From: Mytilus californianus
Taxonomy: Eukaryota; Mollusca; Bivalvia; Mytilida; Mytilidae
Length of the DNA: 64,000 nt
Assembly (NCBI RefSeq): GCF_021869535.1
Contig: NW_026262690.1
Span: 17,695,001-17,759,000 of the forward strand
Direction of reading: 5' to 3'
Below the pieces are notes generated by a model that was given only the letters and a program-made list of their open reading frames with translations, made no database searches and was not told the DNA's origin. Below, one piece after another: positions 35,341 to 47,557 of the stretch. The translations under genes and the position numbers were made by a program. How positions within the stretch are numbered: position 1 is the stretch's first letter; each line of letters opens with the position of its first letter.

Positions 35341-36615
35341 ATTTTGTATAATTAAGTCAAAGTAAAACATGTAAACTGCATTTGTTCTGGGAACCACAAT
35401 TGTGAACAGAATAGACCTAGACATAACGTGGAAGGTTAATCGTCTATTAGGGGATGTCATCCAAACTATGATATGCCAAAAAAATTGGAAAATTAGTAAT
35501 CTTCATGACTGTAAAAATGCCTTTTGAGTATTATCCTTGTATTTAAAAGTTTTAAAAAGTAATGTCCGTGTTAAAAACGATAGCTCAAACATGTATTTTG
35601 TTTATAAGAAAAACAATTTTGAAATACATCCTTGGCATTTATATGGTTTAAACAGCTGCTTAGGGATTTCACATAACCCCTTGCATTATTTTAGATTTTT
35701 GAATCCCTAAAGAATTCACAAAATAGTAAAACCGCTGAGTTGAAAAAACCCTAATTTTACAAATTCAAAAGACTATGAGTAAAGGTACCTGTATCGATCA
35801 CATTTCAGAAAATACAAATCTAAAAAATCTATTTGCAAGGCCCAAAGTGTTTTTACGAAATACATTCATAATTACTTTTGGATGAAAACAAGAAAAATTA
35901 GATATCTATTTACCGACGACAAAAGGAGGATTTGTGTAATTGTATAAATTAAATATTAGAATAGTCCAAACCATATAAGTACATGTAATCCGTAAAAAGG
36001 TCGCGTTATAAGAAAGAAACAAAACCGACAACCTGATTTAAAGGAATTTGGTTTAAACCTGATTTAAATAAGAAACGTTTCTGATATAAAGAATTTGGTT
36101 TTTAGCTGTATCTGTAGAATTCTTATGAAAACGGGATATCACATCATATTTTGTTACGGCAATGTTGTTTATACAGCACCTAAATTAAGTTACAATCCAT
36201 GCAAACTTATTGATCCTTTGAACAAACATATTCATAAAGGATATCATTTTAGCACCCATAATAATTTTAAATTTGTAGGAGAGTATATTCGTACCTTTTA
36301 TTCTATATACAATATGCACGATTAATAGCTATAGTGAATAAATGTTTTGAATATTATGTACAATTGAACTGCGTGTTTATGGAGAAAGGACTGCATTGTT
36401 AAAAATTACGTCTAAAAAAATGTAGAAAACATATTCAATTTATACCAATAAATGTTAAAAATTATCACATGTGTACAAGCAATATGTTTTGCAAAGAGCA
36501 TTTACAGACAATGTATATTTGATTGCAGTTAGTTTACTTTTTAAACCACAATATAAGTCGACTGTTGTCCAATAATAAAAATCATAAATACATGTATATT
36601 TACAAACGATCATAG
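35341..36615. other. Unassigned DNA
   Basis: A+T-rich. The part from about 36550 matches the 3' flank of TNF-like gene 3 (AAAATCATAAATA, TTTACAAACGATCA against 44118-44155), so it belongs to the decayed middle TNF-like unit. No other gene is seen. Confidence 0.45.
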
Positions 36616-36752
36616 TTATATCACTCTCTCATAGATCTCGAAAAGTCCCGTATAAGACGATTCCTCATAGTTATACAAGTATTTATATTTTTCAATTTTA
36701 TATATATTATTTCTCTTTTCTGCAAATGATAAGTTCCTTAGAGAAAAATTTC
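36616..36752 (-). pseudogene. TNF-like pseudogene, C-terminal fragment
   Basis: The minus strand aligns with the last ~45 codons of TNF-like gene 3: LQKREIIYIKLKN against LQKGEYIYIEVKN, and YLYNYEESSYTGLFEI against YLYNYEEASAIGFFKI. There is an in-frame TAA near the left of the match (codon after EIFL) and a one-base shift between KN and YLYNY. The usual first two exons and the rest of exon 3 are not found to the right before the duplicated 5' flank starts at about 37990. It is closer to gene 3 than to gene 1. Confidence 0.8.
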
Positions 36753-37989
36753 TACGCCAGCAACATACCCTAATTTTGTAGTGGCTATTTTAATTTCCCG
36801 ATCATCATTCAGTTCGACCTACATTGATGAACATATTTTTTGTATAAGTTGTAATTTTGTTATTGTCTTGGATATGCATGAAATAGTACAACTGACCGTT
36901 AAGTAAGTTACGATCTATCAGTCAAGCGTGACCTTGTGATCATATTTATAGAACAATTCTCATACAAAAAGTAAAAAGAATAATTTTGGGTTTTCGAAGT
37001 AGTTGTATTTTTTATAATTATATTCTAATTCGCCAAGCTCAAACGAATATAAATTATTTAACAAATAAAACAACACATAAATAGGATAAGTGTGCCTACA
37101 GGTGTACATGTAGCAGCCTTTAATATACTAATTACAATCAAAATTCTTCAAACTAAAGTCTTTCACTATAAATTCAGGCAAGCACACTACCAATTCAATC
37201 ATATAATAGAATACACAATCAAAAGCTATCTACAAAGGAGGAAAAATACATATTAATATAATGTAATATATTTATATACCCACATTAACAATAATAAACT
37301 CAAAAAGGGTAGGTGGATGGGTAAACATAATAACGATCTGCTGCTACGTTAACTATAGGCAAACTTCGAATAACTTTATTTTCTCAAATAACCCTTTAAG
37401 TAATAATCATGTCTTTAACGAATCTCATGAGCTGCATATACCCGTAAAAGCCGCATTGCGGGTATATGCCATCCAATCATATTTAACATAAACATAAACC
37501 CTGTGCTTGATATAAACACAAACACGTGTTTATAGTAAACAATCACTTGACCGTTACTAAATCATGTGACCAATAACTTTAATAAATACATCTATCGTCA
37601 ACATAGAAACGGCGATAGATGACATTGCAATGTCTTACAAATATAATGCAAAAGAACCAAAATGATTACAAAGCATTCGCATTGTTAAGTATCTAACACT
37701 AAACCTATAGTGCGGTTGAATTCAGTACTTGTAAAACTCATTCCTTTCCAGTAATACAAAAGCATATATTATATGAAGGAATATTTATACAACGAAATAT
37801 GTTTTTAAGGCGCCTTGAATATTTGATATAGGACAAACTAGTTTGCCTTAATATCGTTGAATAACACAATTTAAACTATTATCGTGTTTTGTAATATTTT
37901 ATGCATACTATATGCCACGGTAGATCTACCATCTCTCGCCATTTTGTTTCACTTGTTCCCTTTACTAGTTTCTTTATTTTTATACATGT
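36753..37989. other. Remnant interval of the middle TNF-like unit
   Basis: In gene 1 the equivalent interval holds exons 1 and 2, but I could not find them here, so a deletion is likely. A short perfect hairpin GCATATACCCG/CGGGTATATGC sits at 37434-37470. Confidence 0.4.
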
Positions 37990-39140
37990 GGATTTAAAAG
38001 TAATGGTAAACATATACATTTCCTATTTATAGATATACGTAGAGGGGGTATAAGTGCCACTTTATACTTGCAGAAATTTCAAATAACAGAACTTTTAAAT
38101 ATCTTCAATGAAAATATTAAATAGATCGTCCAATGAAAATTTAGCCTTTATTTCTATCGAGAGTTTACATGATTCTATTAGATAAAACTAAACTTCACGT
38201 TATATACTTCCCGATCATGTAAAATACTGGATACGAATTTAATATTAAACAAGAAGGAAAAATAATTCAGTCCACCTAAGATCATGGAAATCTCCTCGAA
38301 TTCAAACTGAAGTATTTCAGGGAAGTTTCTAAGTTAGATTTGTCTTAGGGGTTTTGGGAAGGGTTTTATTATTGTTATTATTTATTAATATCGTGTTTTT
38401 AGGGGTATTTTTTATTCAATTCGTTTGGTTTGGGTTTTTATACAGATGCTAACTTCTCTTGTGTTGTCATGGTCTTCTGTTTCTCGATTTTATGTGTATA
38501 TCTGACTTCAGATGTGTTTAATCCCCGTTGGACACTATTTGCTTTGCTTGACCAAATCTATGAAACTTTTAAGAACGAGAGATCTGGGGAATACATTTCA
38601 AATCAAACACACCTAATTTTACTATGTTCGAAGCGCTGGTTCTCATTTTTATCTTCCTTTACACACATACATATTTTATATTCCAAGTGTGCATTAATAA
38701 ATGATAATTTATATAACTAAAGAAGTAAAAAAAAATGTAAAAACCGCCATTTGATAATGCTTCCATAATGTATTATACAGAATGTCAATTTTGAAAACTT
38801 TTCTAAAGTCTGTCTGAAGTTAGGAATTGTGTGTGGTCTTCAGTTTCATATAAAATATTGATAATTATCAATAAATGTAAGACGTGAAACATGTAAATTT
38901 CCAAACGTTGAGTACGGAACCGGTGTTATAGGAGGCTAACAATCCGTCGACAGTTGTACCAACAAAATTTACGAAACCTCTCTAAATCTGCTGCCATCGA
39001 AGCAATTGTCATACCAGGGACCATAATTAAATGTTGAATGTCAAATGAAAGCAAAACAAAAATGTAAACTTACGAATCTGCTGCATCCAAAGCAATTGTT
39101 ATGTGACAAACTATAATAACTACAAGTTTAGAAAGCAAAA
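37990..39140. repeat. Duplicated 5' flank of the decayed TNF-like unit
   Basis: This is the partner of 33170-34440 described above: the same landmarks in the same order and orientation at moderate divergence. A 96-codon plus frame at 38430-38720 lies in it and has no counterpart in the other copy, so it is not supported as a gene. Confidence 0.7.
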
Positions 39141-39949
39141 TCTCAGACATGTACATACAGAGCTATTAAGTTAAAGATGTACATTATAAAATGCTAAACA
39201 TCAGCATTTGCATAGAGAATCTGGAAAGTTAGGTTGTCTTTTTTTCTATCAACAATTATCAGCAAAATGAAATTAAAAATTATGAGTTCCTTAATGCTCA
39301 TACCTTGTCAGATATAGTCCGCTATGATCGATTTTCAGTAAATTAAAAATTTTAAATGTCTCGTTTGCTTTGTCCAAAATGTTTTTATATTAAGCATTTA
39401 CAAAAGACTTATTGATTAAGGAAAGAAATGTACAAGTAAACAAACTAAATGATTCAAGGTGGCTGTAGGGAAATAAGGCATGAGAGCCTATAAGATATAT
39501 TTCCACCGAAAACTAAATGATGGGGATGTAAACCATTCAGGTCATTGTACGACCTTCGCATTTACCAAAATGTATACCGAATAGTTATCCTTAAAAGAAT
39601 ACATAATTAAACAAAAACAATTGTGGTAGACAGGAACCATCGACCCTACTGGACAACAGGCTTCGAACAGGCACATAAATAATATGGCATGGTAAAAATA
39701 TTTTACGAGCGCTAATACTTCCTTTTTAACGTGGGATGTTGGATTAACCTTATAACAAGAGAACAGACTGTCAAATAAGTTTTCATGAATCGTATGTTGA
39801 TTTACAAGTTTTATCGACTACAATGCATCACCGTTAAAATGTGTGTTGGAATATTCCATTTTAGTGAGATCTAAACAGATATAGTCAAACATACAAACGA
39901 TATTTGCATCAGTAAAAGTATTTATTAAACATTTTAAGGAATATGAATA
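39141..39949. other. Unassigned DNA
   Basis: No gene or element boundary could be supported. Confidence 0.3.
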
Positions 39950-40265
39950 AATAAAGGCAACAGTAGTATACCGCTGTTCTATAGTCATTATTCGATTAAG
40001 CAAAAACAAATCCAGGTAACAAACTAAAACCGAGGGAAACACATCAACTATAAGAGGAAAACAACGGAACAACAGAAACACTGAACTACAACAAAAGCAA
40101 ACGACAACATACATAGAAACGGACTGTCTGATAACAACTGCCATTCCTGACAGGGCATTTTAAGAAAACATAGTGGGTTGAACCTGGTTTTATGGCTAGC
40201 CAAACCTCCTGCTAATGTGGCAATGTTAAAAATATCGCTAAAATAACAATACTACGTCACAGGAA
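39950..40265 (+). repeat. Mussel-type dispersed repeat
   Basis: Begins GGCAACAGTAGTATACCGCT, then ACAAACTAAAACCGAGGGAA, ACAGGGCATTTTAAGAAAAC and GGGTTGAACCTGGTTTTATG. I recall this string of phrases from many mussel sequences. The 108-codon minus-strand frame 39818-40144 is a shadow of it. Confidence 0.75.
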
Positions 40266-41019
40266 TACAGTGTGAAACTATATCACCACAGTTGCCTTAG
40301 TAATTTTTTTTTTTGGTTTAAATGATTGCTTTGACAGCTCATGCTTGCTTTTGTTTATTGAATTTGTTTGAACTCTTTGCTTATATTGTAATGGTGGTCA
40401 CAATAGAGTGCACATGAGTTACTCTAGAAACAATTGAATTGCGCAATGAACTGATATTATTCTTCATGTATTCCATTTCTTTGAATTATTTCGTAGCTTT
40501 TGTTAAGAAATAAAATCTGAACTTTTTTTTATATTTTTACTCCACTGCAGTTTATTGATACATAAATTATCGGATGATTTACGAAATATATCGTTAAATT
40601 TTTTTTTAAAAATCAAGTCTGCTTTTCTTTCAAACATTTACAAGAATATAATATTGATTAACAATTCCTTATTAACACTCAGTTAAGTAATTTTTTTTGA
40701 AAGTCCAAAACATTAAAAAAAAAAACGTTGAAGAGTTGATAATAGAAAAAAAGGCGAAAAATAAAGTCAAACCCATGCAATGAACCAGAGCTATAAGCAT
40801 AAACATCTTGGTTTTAAATCCTTATCTTTCAGGACGTACAGTAATTCGACTTCGTTCGAATCTTTATGTCATTGCGTGGACTCATGATTTGATCTTAGTC
40901 TTGATTGTACATGAACTCAGCTTGTTTAGCTATTAAAATGAATGTCAGCTTAATAGGAAAAGTGAGGAAACAATACATATGTGCATTGACTGTACTGTTA
41001 TACATTAATCTGGCCTTTG
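40266..41019. other. Unassigned DNA
   Basis: No gene was seen; several A and T runs. Confidence 0.3.
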
Positions 41020-41255
41020 TAAGTCTTGTATGTTTTTTTGATTTTAGTTCCTTTATATGTTTTGGAGCTTAGTGTGACGTCCATTTTCACTGAACCAATA
41101 CACAATTTTATTTAGGGGGCAGCTGAGGACCACCTCCGGGTGCGGGATTTTCTCGCTGCGTTGAAGACCCATTGGTGGCCTTCGGCTGTTATCTGCTCTT
41201 TGGTCGGGTTGTTGTCTCTTTGACATATTACCCATTTCCATTCTCAGTTTTATTA
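41020..41255 (-). repeat. Mussel-type dispersed repeat
   Basis: AGCTTAGTGTGACGTCCATT, GGGGGCAGCTGAGGACCACC, GAAGACCCATTGGTGGCCTT and GGGTTGTTGTCTCTTTGACA match 24960-25145 in the same orientation. It is a partial copy of the same family as 31449-31610. The 70-codon minus-strand frame across it is repeat-derived. Confidence 0.8.
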
Positions 41256-44182
41256 TAATGGACATTTTTCATTTAAGAGTGTGAAAAAGATACCTCAGTT
41301 GTCCTTTTTGGAAAAATGTATTGGTTGGTCACAAGAGTCAGATGTGAATATTTTGTACTGTTCCTATTTCATTTTTTTTTTAATTCTTCCTACATTGTGT
41401 TTCATTTCCATATTTGGAGCTAAATTACTTCCGTTTTGCTAGATTATTGTCGAATAAAATATCCTCTCTTTGAATAAAAAAAAATACATAAAAACATATT
41501 GATATAACGTATTTAAGATCTTCACAGTTACAGTTCTTATATCCGTAGCTTTCAAATATTCGGCTTTGAACTTTCTTGGTGAAGGTAAATCCAGATGGTG
41601 CTTCGAACGCTAAAAAAATTTGAAATATATATTGATTTCCAAATATCTTTAATCAGATATTTTATAAATTAAAAATGATACAAAAAAATTAACAATTAAC
41701 AAGGTTTTTAAACAAAAATAAGTAGTAAGTTGCGACTCTATGAATCTAAGGGGACCAACCACTTTTCCTTTTAAGTGACTATTTTAAAACTGTCTACTTG
41801 AATTTGTATTACTTAAATATTTTGATAGAAATAAAAAGAGACGTGACATTGTAATTATACGTCTATAAGGCAACATCCATACAACATAATGTCACTAAAA
41901 AAATGTAGTAGTGGTGAACATACGGACTTCAATAATAGAAGTTTGTTTTAGACAAGTTGAATTTATCAATTTAAGTCTGAAAATGACGGCTCATTAACAA
42001 GTGGTGGCGTTAAACTAGTATTTTTGGTAAAGCTAAACAAAATGCAGTTTCTTTTTCTATTGGCTTTTAAGCTTCACGGGTCATATCCAACTAAGTCAGA
42101 CATCACGTGACTTTTGTGACGTATACTAGCCGCCATTTTGTATTATATTGCCCCATATAAAATGCATAGGTGCTTCAATAAAGTTGAGTTTTCTCATGAA
42201 CCTGACCCGTTTTCTAACTTTTGCAAATCAATCCTTGATATTCAAACATATTTCTATCAAACAATGTTGGTCCTAACAGTTTAATTTTTGATTAAATTCT
42301 GTCACTGGAGAATCGTAAAAACATGTACTTTTTCTCGTTATTTCTCCGTTGACTCAATGCTAAATGTACCGATACCCATGTCTACTTGTATAACAAATAA
42401 AGAAATTCCGTTAATAAAAATAAAACTTTTCAACTCGATTAAGTATATTCAAACATATATCTGGCGAAAAATACTATTTAAAACAGTTTAATTTCTGGGC
42501 AATTTCGGTCAAAAATCGATTTAAAAAAGTGAATATTTCGGGATTTTTCAAAATGGCGGATGATGTATATGGAAATGTTGCATCAAATCGAGGATTTGTA
42601 TAGTAAGACTCTCCTTGATTTAATTTAATTTTCATGTAGAATCTCTGATTTTTCTGTTATTTTCTTTGGTGATATTTCGATATGATTGATTTCAAAATTT
42701 ATTGATTAAAAAAATATTATTTTAAGTGTGACACGGGAACATTTTATTTTTACAGATATCCAGGATATACTGTTACCAGAAAATAGTTAACAATAAAATT
42801 TATAATAAATTTTTTTCTCTTCTTTTTTTAAAAGGTTTTTTTCCAGTTTTCTGTATAATTTATCTTTCTTTAGAAATATATTTATACATTTCTTTTAGAA
42901 CAAAAAAATATTTACGTCCCAAGAGAGAAAAAAATCCCAACAATTATTATAGATAAATATTCCATACCTTCAAAATCCCATCACTTGACGAACAGGTGAA
43001 CTCTGACTTTGGATGTAATGTTACATAACAATATATTGTCAGGTAGACGTGCAAACCAAAAGCAACCAGGTGACATTAAACATCCTGTGTATACATGTAT
43101 TACCAGAGTTTAAATTTTGTGATATACAAAAGTTTTCATAACTGTACAAATAAATATCTTCTCTTCCCCGTGTCAAACCAGAAGAAGTATGTATCATAAT
43201 AAACTTAAAGAAAATATGAATATTATAAAAAAAAATCTTTAAAAAAATAATTTTTGCTTTAAAAGATAATCAAACTAATATTTATGTTTCTATAATTATT
43301 TTAAAGAAATATTTTGATTCAAATTTTAATTTAAATGGATTTTGTATTATTTCGTACAAAATTGAACGAGATTTCATTGAATATGATTTTATTATTTATT
43401 TTTTTAATTCAATATTTTAAGCAAAATCCAGGCATTCAATAAATCGATATAAAGTTAAACTTGTGTAAAAAAATTTGTTATTGTATACATTTCAACAGAG
43501 ACATATAATACAATTGCTCTGATTTCAACAACATTGTATACCCGACAATATCGACAGAGTTATCGGTCCTGAATAGGACTGATATAGTTGGGTATGATAG
43601 CAACAAAGCACCAACGCAATTCTAAAATATATGGGTTACTGTTTGCAGGTTAAAACTATTTTCTTATTCATTGAGTAAATATTTTAAAAGGAATATAAGC
43701 GTAGATTTATTGCGCATGTTCTGTTGCTTATCATTTCTTATGTCATGGAAAATATATTGTTTCCTATTATTCCGTCTACGATATGCATGTTTAATATCTA
43801 TGCTAAAGTTGTCTTTTGAATTTACTTTAAAATTTCTGTACAACTTAAAAATATTTTTGTTGAACGCATTACTAAGAATAACGTCGAGAAAATAGTTGGA
43901 AATTGATTTAATTAATAAATGAATAAACTGTTAAAAAAATATTAATGACTTCAAATATAAGAAATAAAAATGAAGTATAACATTAAAAGACTGTTTGATT
44001 TTCCTAAATATTTTTTTCTATGTACACTAGCAATACAAATTAAAAAAAAAACATTTACAAATGTATCTTAACCGGATGATTAATTCACAATGGAAGTAAA
44101 ATTGTCTCTAACAACAAAAATCATAAATATATTTATATTTTACAAACAACCGTATTATCACAAAAGTTATATCATTTAATAC
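41256..44182. other. Unassigned A+T-rich DNA
   Basis: Nearly 3 kb with no supported gene. 41578-41612 is a diverged copy of the GAAGGTAAATCCAGA repeat end at 35280. At 43540-43595 a nested hairpin is visible: TACCCGACAATATC faces GATATAGTTGGGTA and ATCGGTCC faces GGACTGAT. GCCGCCATTTTG (42130) and CAAAATGGCGG (42550) face each other 420 bp apart but the surrounding arms do not extend. Confidence 0.4.
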
Positions 44183-46417
44183 TCATTTCTGGATCTTGAA
44201 AAATCCAATAGCAGAGGCTTCCTCATAGTTATACAGGTATTCAGAATTTTTCACTTCTATATATATATATTCCCCTTTTTGCAATTTAAATGCTCCATAC
44301 AAAAACTCATTTTCAAAGCTTTGGAACTCTTTCCTCACGTTCATAGTCTTGTGCATAAGTTCTACATCGTTCATACCGTTTGTACCGTTAACGGGCCGTC
44401 GGTAAAGTTTTATTCGTATTTGGTGATTAGGTAGATTCTTGTAAGTTTTCTCAAACCTAATAGCTATAGATATATATACAATATAAATGTCAGATTCCTT
44501 TATTTCGAAGAGACTGGCTTTCGTGGTTTTTCCATTTATTTCACAATCCTTTGCTGGTTTCCAAATTAAGGTACCTAGATATAAATAAGAAAAGATTTAA
44601 TTTTTATCTTGCTATTTCATGAATGGTTATACATTTGATTATTTCTTGATATAACTGTACTTGTTGGATGAAGGTTTTTTTCTGATACTAAATTAAGAAG
44701 ATGTGGTATGATTGCAAATGAGACAAATTTTCACCAGAGACCGAATGTCTTAGAAGCTATAACAACTATAGGTCACCGCACGGCCTTCAGGAATGACCAA
44801 ATCCCATACCGCATTGCAAACTATAAAATATCCCGACATGACAACTGTAAAACAATTTAAACGAGAAGACTAACAAACTGGTTTATGTACAAAACGAAAA
44901 ATATATAAATATGATGCACATCAACAAACGATAACCTCTGAATTACAGGATCCTGACTAGGGAAAGGCACGTATTTCATGTGACGGGTTTAGTGATGTCT
45001 GCAGGCGCTCAACCCTCCCCTAACCTGAGATAGTGATGTAACGTTTATTTTCTAGTATTTTTGCATATTATCAGTGCGCATTATAGACCACTGGATATCT
45101 TCCCGTTCTCAACATTTTATTTTACTTTTCCTCTGTATCAATATAAAGTAAATAGTTCAGAGCAAATTAATCATTTGGAACCTGCGTATATTTGAAAGGA
45201 AAGGGAATACTTACTTCCATCGATTGATAATTCAATAAAGTAAACGTGGTTATTGAATCTAAGATTTTAATGGGCTATTACTTTCATCATGTCTACTATC
45301 TAAATTAAAACGAAACCAAAACTAAAAATAGGCTCGATGTTTCACTTATTAGGCATTTTTATATGCCAATTAATGTAACTTTTCCTCATACATCACACTT
45401 TCATCACCACAAAATAGGAAATGAATACCACTTATGGATACTTACCGTTGTGTAAAACTTCCGATATGGCGTTTGAGTGGGTACATATGTCATTGTTTAC
45501 AGCGGATGCTCGACGACTTTGCTCTTCATTCATCTAAAATAAATTTCTAAATATAAAATATATCAATGATGGTGATATCATTATTTCCTGGGTTTCATTT
45601 TATTCATTTACATTGGTGCCATGGGCTTTTTTCATTTTTTATTTCCGCAAAAGTTTTGGTATGTTGGACGAACGTAAACAAATTGTGCATTTTAACATTT
45701 AAATTTAAATTAACTTTATTCGTCATTACGTTTATCGTTAGTTGTATTTTACTGTTATAACATCGATGCATAAAATACCGAAAGTAAAGGCATCAATATT
45801 TTTTACCTTACAAAATAACTGATGTGATCTTTAATAAATAAAAAAATATATATAGATATGCTTCTTTTTAGACACATTTTGACATCGTTAAAAATTCCTC
45901 AGTCGCATTCAGATACACTTACCAATTGATAAAGAAAGGAATATTGTCTAGAGTCCCTAACGCAACATGTGTAATTTTTATCATCAGAAATATCATTAAA
46001 TAGATGTTTAGCACAACCAGAATGTTGAAGATCTTTTCCAGATAAGGTAACACATAATGTTGTTTCGTCGGTGTACTTCCACGAATCTAACCTTGAATCA
46101 TCCACTGATTCTGCTGACCAGTGATATACGTCCAAAACTGTCAAAATACCGTATCCTAGCAGTCCAAGTGATACGGCAGATGAAACTAGGCAAAACATGA
46201 GCAAACAGGTTACAACACAACACTTTGAATTCTGACATGAGGGAGATCTTTGCTGAGTATCTCCTTCCACTGTGAACACTACCTGTTGCCTTGGTTGAGA
46301 CATGGTCCTTGGTGGTGCCGATGGCAATACTGTTTGTCCTATTGCAACAAATTCATCATTTATTCTATTATCTAGACTAGAGTATCTTTGTCCTTCCACA
46401 ACCTGTGGTCTTTCCAT
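44183..46417 (-). CDS. TNF-like ligand 2, type II membrane protein, 324 aa
   Basis: Exons 45923-46417 (165 codons from ATG, donor GTAAGT), 45446-45533 (88 nt, after TTATTTTAG, donor GTAAGT) and 44183-44574 (after TATATCTAG, stop TGA 44183-44185). Phases 0 and 1 as in gene 1; total 975 nt. The cytoplasmic tail is about 65 residues, followed by a Cys-rich membrane segment (CCVVTCLLMFCLVSSAVSLG) and GLLGYGILTVLDVY. The stalk keeps TLCVTL, SGCAKHLFNDISD and YTCCVRDS. Exon 3 holds the TNF-like domain: LIWKPAKDCEINGK, SDIYIVYISIAIRFEKTYKN, YGAFKLQKGEYIYIEV and the terminal AIGFFKIQK. The N-terminal strand pattern and the G(A/L)F-type ending fit a TNF homology domain; a C1q-like jelly roll is the main alternative. 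Intron 2 contains a mussel-type repeat. A TATA-like run lies at 46761-46775, rather far upstream. Confidence 0.82.
44697..45040 (+). repeat. Mussel-type dispersed repeat in intron 2
   Basis: AAGATGTGGTATGATTGCAA, GAGACCGAATGTCTTAGAAG, AACTATAGGTCACCGCACGG, GAATTACAGGATCCTGACTA and AACCCTCCCCTAACCTGAGA mark the same family as 62523-62840 and 51755-51870. It is within intron 2 of TNF-like gene 2, independently of the different repeat in gene 1. Confidence 0.85.
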
Positions 46418-47165
46418 GTCTCTATTTACTATATGTTATCAATCCAAAATTTCAATATTTTTTTCAATACCTTTTTTCAATCATTATTTATCCCCGATTA
46501 CTGATAACTTAATAGAAATTAAAACTACTGATTGTTTTCTAACACTAAAACACCAAGATAATATTGTGTTACATTTCTGATGTTATATATGATCAAATTA
46601 GGAAATGCCCAACATTAAAGTAGGTCAAGGAAGGAAGTTCAAAATTTTTCTCATTGATGATTGTTTCCGAAAGTCGTGACGTAGATTTTGAAGAGTTATA
46701 TTTATCCTCAACCATACTTCAAGCCTTTTTTTCCAAATTCATTCGACACTTTGAACTTTAATATATATATAAAAAGTATGAAGGTCAATATAAACGCTGA
46801 TTTTGGTTCAAAGACCTTACATCACTGAGTGCAGAAAGTTTAAATCCTCAGAAACCGCAATTGTTGTACCTGTATGTTTCTGTAAAAACTTCTTCGCATA
46901 CATTCAGAAAAGTACATATACAAGACGTATTATGTACATGTACAAACGTATGATCTGTGTCGTTGTTTTTAAAACAATGATGTATTTTTCTGTAAATTCG
47001 TTAGCACGTACATTAAGAAAAGTACGAGGCGTATTTCCACAAAACCTTCAATGTTCAATATACAACACACATTTATGTAAAATCTTATTATATTAAAATA
47101 AGTGATTTCTGATTGTAATACATGTATAAAAATGTGACTAGTTGCGAACAGTATAATCAGGCAAT
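46418..47165. other. 5' flank of TNF-like gene 2
   Basis: The 5' UTR and promoter should be here. An ATATATATATAAAAA run at 46761-46775 is a possible TATA element on the minus strand, unproven. Positions 46905-46925 and 47008-47030 share ACATT(C/A)AGAAAAGTAC, a small local repeat. Plus-strand frames at 46302-46580 and 46803-47096 have no family resemblance. Confidence 0.35.
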
Positions 47166-47557
47166 ATAATATTTTGATTTGTTTATGGTTACATGTAGTG
47201 ATTAATGTCAGTATCGATGTTAATTTTGGACACCACTTGAATAAACGCCAGTCTCATATCAAAAGGTTGAAACTATCATTGAACTGGTCCAAGGACCATG
47301 GTTTTAACTGTGGAAGTAGAAAGCAGAATTGATATTTTTTCAGTTAGCCCCCTTTTTCAATTCTCGTGTGGTACATCAGTGGGCCTCTTTTTTTAAGTCC
47401 TAGTTGAAGTCCCTTTTATTTTAAAGCCGTAAGCCCTAAGTGTTACAAGGATCATAGTTTCAAATAGGTGCTGCATAATTAAACAGCTAAAAGAGTGTTA
47501 TCATTACAAAAACGAACTACTAAACTACATTAGATTGTACTTTTATATTATGTCTTA

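Noticed and set aside
42120-42560. Facing GCCGCCATTTTG and CAAAATGGCGG as transposon ends
   Set aside because: The match does not extend and no target duplication is present; it may be two common short motifs.
46302-46580. 92-codon plus-strand open frame
   Set aside because: Antisense to exon 1 of TNF-like gene 2.
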